This document shows, one piece after another, positions 60,125-64,000 of a stretch of 64,000 nucleotides of DNA. The notes below the pieces were generated by a model. It had not been told where the DNA came from and did not search any database. It was given only the letters and a program-made list of their open reading frames with translations. The stretch is from Diphasiastrum complanatum. Taxonomy: Eukaryota; Streptophyta; Lycopodiopsida; Lycopodiales; Lycopodiaceae. The stretch lies in the NCBI GenBank assembly GCA_029204225.1, contig CM055098.1, positions 820,501 through 884,500 of the forward strand. Reading direction: 5' to 3'. Made by a program: the position numbers and the translations under genes. Each line of letters opens with the position of its first letter. Positions within the stretch are counted from its first letter, which is position 1.

Positions 60125-61488
60125 TTACAGATCATCCAAAATGGCTGCAAGTCTCTGTATCTCCTGGCAAGTCGGGGACGCCATATCTGCCTCAGCCCAG
60201 GAGCCGTATCCATCTGATAAGTGCGGCGATAGGACGCTTGAACTTTCACCCGAATCTCCTCCAGGTGTACCCCATGCGTAGTTTGGCAGACTGATGCCCT
60301 CTTCTGATGCCCATGCGACAGGCATATTGATCCAGTTCAGATAGTCTACAATACTAGGATCCAGGCACGACCCAGTAGTAATGCAAGGCACCATATCCGC
60401 CTCAGCAATGTTCTCAGCGATATTCGAAAGAGCCATTTCTTGTATAGTAGTTTGAGAGGTACTGATTCTGTTGCAAGGCAGAAATTCGACGGCGTCGAAT
60501 GCTACCGCACTAGCGAAAGGTGAATGCACCGGAAAAGCGCAGCCTTGAATTTCAGGATTGCTTGGTTGCTGCAGCGAAGAACTTGTCCAGTTTCTGGATT
60601 TAATATCATTCACCAATGCTTGGCTTCCTGATCGTCCCTCACTTTTTGTGGAAGAAGAATCCTCACACTCTTCATCAGTCATCCCACGGGAAATGACACT
60701 GGTAGGAGAGCAGGGGCTGACAACGTTCCTGTTTGCAACGAACCCTTTGGTCTCCTTGACCTCAAATGCACACAGATCTTTCTTTCTTGACTGGGTTTGA
60801 GCTAGCGATTCTCTGGGAAGAGACAGCAGGTTGAGAATGGAGGAGCCAATATTAACCTCTTGAGCGGCCCTTTTACAAGCTAAGACAACAGAGTCGGGTT
60901 GCTCTTTTGTGATATTGCTTTCTGTGCTAGCAAGTACGCTGTTGGGTGCAATGGCATCTGCAGTGGACTCCAAGTCCTCTAGGTTAGCGGCGCTGCGTGC
61001 CTCAGCCGGTACTACAAGCTGGTGAGTGCTTGGATCAATGCCCATCTGACGCAGCCTTTTCCTGATACGGGTATTCCAGTAATTTTTGATCTCATTGTCT
61101 GTTCTACCAGGCAACTGTGCCGCAATTCGAGACCATCTATATATACATCGAATACAAATTCATGAGAACTAATATAATCATCGGAAGACCTATCTAGCTT
61201 AATTTAGTTTCTTCTCTCTATCTCTTTGGAGAGGATGAACCTTGAATGATTATGAAGAAACCGACCTGTTTCCCATTACGGCATGGAGGTCGATTATCAG
61301 CATCTCTTCAGCATCTGTCAAATACCCGCGCTTCAAATCAGGCCGCAGATAGTTTGTCCATCTGAGCCTGCAGCTTTTCCCACACCTCAGCAACCCTGGA
61401 AAAATCGCAATCGCTTGCGTTAGGTGAATGAAAAGCTTCAACGTAATAATATCTCAAAGAGAAAGAGAGTGAAACATCACAGTACAGT

Positions 61489-61551
<63 letters not shown>

Positions 61552-61684
61552 CAGCGAGCTTAGGAACAGCACGCCAACAGCAATGACCATGTCTGTTGAT
61601 GAAATTCACAAGCTTGAGGTCTTCCTCAGCTGTCCAAGGACCTTTCTTCAGTCCAATTTTCTCGCAACAAGGCTGCCTCCCCAT
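60125..61684 (-). CDS. R2R3-MYB transcription factor, MYB20/43/85-like
   Basis: Three exons: 61684-61552 (133 nt), 61395-61266 (130 nt) and 61136-60125 (1012 nt), 424 codons plus stop. All borders are GT/AG, and the first two sizes are the canonical plant R2R3-MYB sizes. The start [20 protein letters not shown] is chosen because it is the family start; the frame stays open further upstream. R2 (about residues 14-61) has [20 protein letters not shown] and [15 protein letters not shown]3 (about 67-112) has [20 protein letters not shown] and [14 protein letters not shown], followed by MGIDPSTHQ. The combination GHCCWRAxPKLAG plus MGIDPxTH points to the MYB20/40/42/43/85/99 group, which regulates lignin and secondary-wall genes in flowering plants. 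The Arg/Lys of the bHLH-binding motif in R3 is Val, so partner-independent action is likely. The long C-terminal part ends in an acidic [11 protein letters not shown]. It appears intact. Confidence 0.93.
61494..61549. repeat. (GA)n microsatellite in MYB intron 1
   Basis: About 56 bp of GA (CT on the coding strand) starts directly after the 5' splice site GT (61551-61550) of intron 1, which is only 156 nt long. Confidence 0.96.
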
Positions 61685-62820
61685 GCTGCCTAGCCTATCC
61701 TCCTTGCTATCACCACAAACAGGCGGCTCACTGTAAACATGCAACGCAATCCACCTAACCCACTCTCGATCCTAAGTTCCAACCCACATTAATCAGTTTG
61801 ATTGTAAGCGGTATCAACTCATTGAGGAGAATGAGTAAGCCATTTCTACATTGAAATTCTTCTCAACCTTGTCATGTTACTCTTGGATTCTCAATTTACT
61901 ACATCTCTGGCTGTCTGTCCCTCTAGGCTAGTCAGATCATCAAAGCTGCTATGGCGTTGACGTTGTAAAAGAATCAAGGTTCTTCAATAAAGGCAGTTCT
62001 TTTCGTGTGTCTAAGGAAGAGAGTGACATGCTGCAATGTCCTCTCTGTTTGGTATCAGGAAGGAGAGCTGGAATAACTGGGGCCATGGCCAATTATTTTA
62101 TCTGTCCGTCTCTTTCCTCCTATCTTTTGTGCAATCTTACACTTTAACACCCTCAGCCTTCAGACCTCTCTACTTTCCTTAAATTATCATCCTGCACATC
62201 TCCCCACCCTTTCCTCTCTCTTTCTCTCTTTTGAATAGTTGCATTTATTGAATGCAAAATGATTAGCATTTATTGATGTTTTCATCAGCTAAAGGCTGAT
62301 AACAGGTGCAGATATTGTTTGTCTACACTGAATTTTGAACCTGATCTTAGTCAAGTCGGTGCTGTTTCTGACGTCGCATTTCGACTACCAGTGGAAGACA
62401 GAGAAGAAAAGGAAAACAAAACAGAGACACAATAACTGTCTGATGGAGATGTGAGATTTTTCTAAGGGAAAATACTGTTGCTACAGTGATCATGACTCTT
62501 GGGTTTCCTACCAAAATCCCCAATGTGAGCTAGACAAGACCACACCCATCATTCTACAATTTCCAGTCCTGACTCCCCCTCCCTCCTCTCTCTACTTACT
62601 TCATATGATAAGGGACATGCTTCTCTATGTCTCTCTTTACCTCTCAACTCTAACTCACTCATTATGACATATGCTTCTTTTTTTCTCTCAAATATTCACT
62701 CTGTCCTTGACTCCTTACTCTTCCCTCCTGAAAACCTTAAACCTAAAGACACCTAACATGACATCCTTTTCTCTTCCTAACCTTTCACCTTAAAAACTCT
62801 ATTACTATGAGAGAAAAATA
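61685..62820 (-). promoter_or_regulatory. Upstream region of the MYB gene, with two AC-type elements
   Basis: This is about 1.1 kb upstream of the MYB start codon. ACCTAAC, the AC-III type site bound by secondary-wall and phenylpropanoid MYB factors, occurs at 61753-61759 and 62751-62757 (plus-strand reading). Pyrimidine-rich stretches lie at 62200-62235 and 62560-62720. No TATA box is clear enough to assign. A binding role is inference from the motif only. Confidence 0.35.
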
Positions 62821-62882
62821 AAATAGACTTTCCCTATTTTATTTTTCTTTCAATCTAGGGGAAGATCTTGGGTCAAAGGGCT

Positions 62883-62984
62883 TTCCCCCATAACAACATG
62901 AGCACAACATGAGCCTAGGAATGAGGGTTACCCTTCCCCCATAACAACATGAGCACAACATGAGCCTAGGAATGAGGGTTACCC
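62883..62984. repeat. Perfect 51-bp tandem duplication
   Basis: TTCCCCCATAACAACATGAG...GGGTTACCC occurs twice head to tail (62883-62933 and 62934-62984) with no mismatch seen. Confidence 0.96.
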
Positions 62985-63428
62985 AACAATGAAACTGTTG
63001 CTTATAAATCTTATTTTGTATCATTTTCATGCCATGGGGCATTACACTTGTAAAGCCCACTTTGTTTATTTATGTTATTTTCATGATGCACGACATTACA
63101 CTTGTAAAGCTCATGGGCTTTATGCGAGTAACGCGTGAGGTAGATATGGATAAACATTTGAATACACACAAAAACAAAGGTTTCTAAAATGCACAAAAAG
63201 TAATGAGGTTTTTGTGGTTTTTGAAAATTCCTCAAAGTGATATGGCCTTTAACATCTTTAAGAAGCGTGCCAAATAATAATATATCCCAAATGTAGGCTT
63301 TCCATGTAGGTCCACTATATAGTTTCTAGTTCTTGGCTACATTTGGCATTTGCCAAAAGCAATCCACCACTAGTAAGAGTATTCATTGTTCTCGCTCTTT
63401 CTTTTAGGATGTTTTTATCATCTCTTTG
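62985..63428. other. Non-coding spacer
   Basis: No gene is seen. A short direct repeat around CATTACACTTGTAAAGC occurs at 63041 and 63093. Confidence 0.5.
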
Positions 63429-63645
63429 TTGGCCTATATTTTCCCTTTCCAATCGTCAACTTGCATCTATTTCCTATCATAAATTGTTGTGCAAAGCTAA
63501 ATACCTTTCAAGTTAAAACAATTGATTTCTTGCTACTCACAAAATTGGCCTATATTTTCCCTTTCCAATTGTCAACTTGCATCTATTTCCTATCAAAAAT
63601 TGTTATGCAAAGCTAAATCTCTTTCAAGTTAAAACCATTGATTTG
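63429..63645. repeat. Tandem duplication, unit 116 bp
   Basis: TTGGCCTATATTTTCCCTTT starts both copies at 63429 and 63545. The second differs by a few substitutions and ends near ACCATTGATTT. Confidence 0.93.
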
Positions 63646-63740
63646 AAATCAATCAATTGGTTGATGAACTTTGTTGATTAGATGTTGTAGCTACTAGATA
63701 CAATAAGCCAACATAATATATTTGCCTCTTCAAAAATACT

Positions 63741-63806
63741 TTAAACCCTAAAAGGATTTAGGGTTTAGCGTTTAGGATTTATGGTTTAGGATTTAGGGTT
63801 TAGGGG
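63741..63806. repeat. Telomere-like degenerate TTTAGGG patch
   Basis: TTAAACCCTAAA is followed within ten bases by GATTTAGGGTTTAG and several variants (TTTAGGATT, GGTTTAGGATTTAGGGTTTAGGGGG). The two strands of the plant telomere motif meet head to head. The patch is only about 65 bp. Confidence 0.8.
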
Positions 63807-64000
63807 GCAAAAAGAATTAGTTCACTTTTTAAGATATTGGCATAATTTTACTCCTCTTTTTATTTACATAAAAGGCCATGGGGTTTGATGCACAAAGGGC
63901 ATCATGTAGATAATTCTCATAGGCTCTCAACATAAACCTACTCACAATGACATGTGTACATAACAAATCAATAGCCTCGAGAATCATACGTTGTATTACA
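63807..64000. other. Right edge, nothing recognised
   Basis: No feature is supported in the last 194 bases. Confidence 0.5.

Overview
The window looks like nuclear DNA of a land plant with a repeat-rich genome. Supporting signs are an R2R3-MYB gene with the plant-typical exon sizes 133 and 130 nt, many Ty1/copia and Ty3/gypsy LTR retrotransposons whose primer-binding sites match plant initiator tRNA-Met (TGGTATCAGAGC), a plant-type telomere-like TTTAGGG patch, and AT-rich intergenic DNA with long CT/GA microsatellites. The species cannot be fixed from sequence alone. The gene density and intron-resident retroelements would suit a fern, lycophyte or gymnosperm, but this is inference.

Layout. 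1-2095 is a decayed Ty3/gypsy pol (plus). 2418-3899 holds the last three exons of an M18 aspartyl aminopeptidase gene (plus) with intact splice sites and reading phase. 3900-9600 is mostly AT-rich spacer with a worn copia LTR. 9627-11800 is a non-autonomous gypsy element (minus) with gag and protease joined to the pol tail. 12450-15046 is an internally deleted copia element with a 233-codon ORF of unknown function. 15046-20935 holds gypsy gag, two copia remnants and a CACTA transposase scrap. 20937-21974 has unidentified exon-like segments. 24567-30239 is a structurally complete but mutated copia element with two 825-bp LTRs. 30711-37003 carries a CT repeat, an LTR fragment and a gypsy element whose 3' half is inverted. 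37004-41458 is spacer plus a broken retroelement-type ORF. 41459-46217 is a gypsy element interrupted by a copia LTR, which itself carries a tiny tRNA-like insertion. 47885-56224 holds two copies of one copia family, the second a copia/gypsy chimera. 56225-60124 is spacer with an LTR scrap. 60125-61684 is the R2R3-MYB gene (minus). The right end holds its upstream region, two tandem duplications and a telomere-like patch.

Only two host genes are supported with confidence: the partial aminopeptidase and the MYB regulator, which resembles the MYB20/43/85 group linked to secondary-wall and phenylpropanoid control in seed plants. They are not functionally linked. Nearly all other coding-like sequence comes from retroelements broken by stops, frameshifts and deletions. 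I found no bacterial-style operon, CRISPR array, tRNA or rRNA gene, and no convincing new biological system. The most interesting items are rearrangement products: an inversion consistent with autointegration, a copia/gypsy chimera, a tRNA-like insertion with an empty-site control in the same window, and gene-like fragments trapped between elements.
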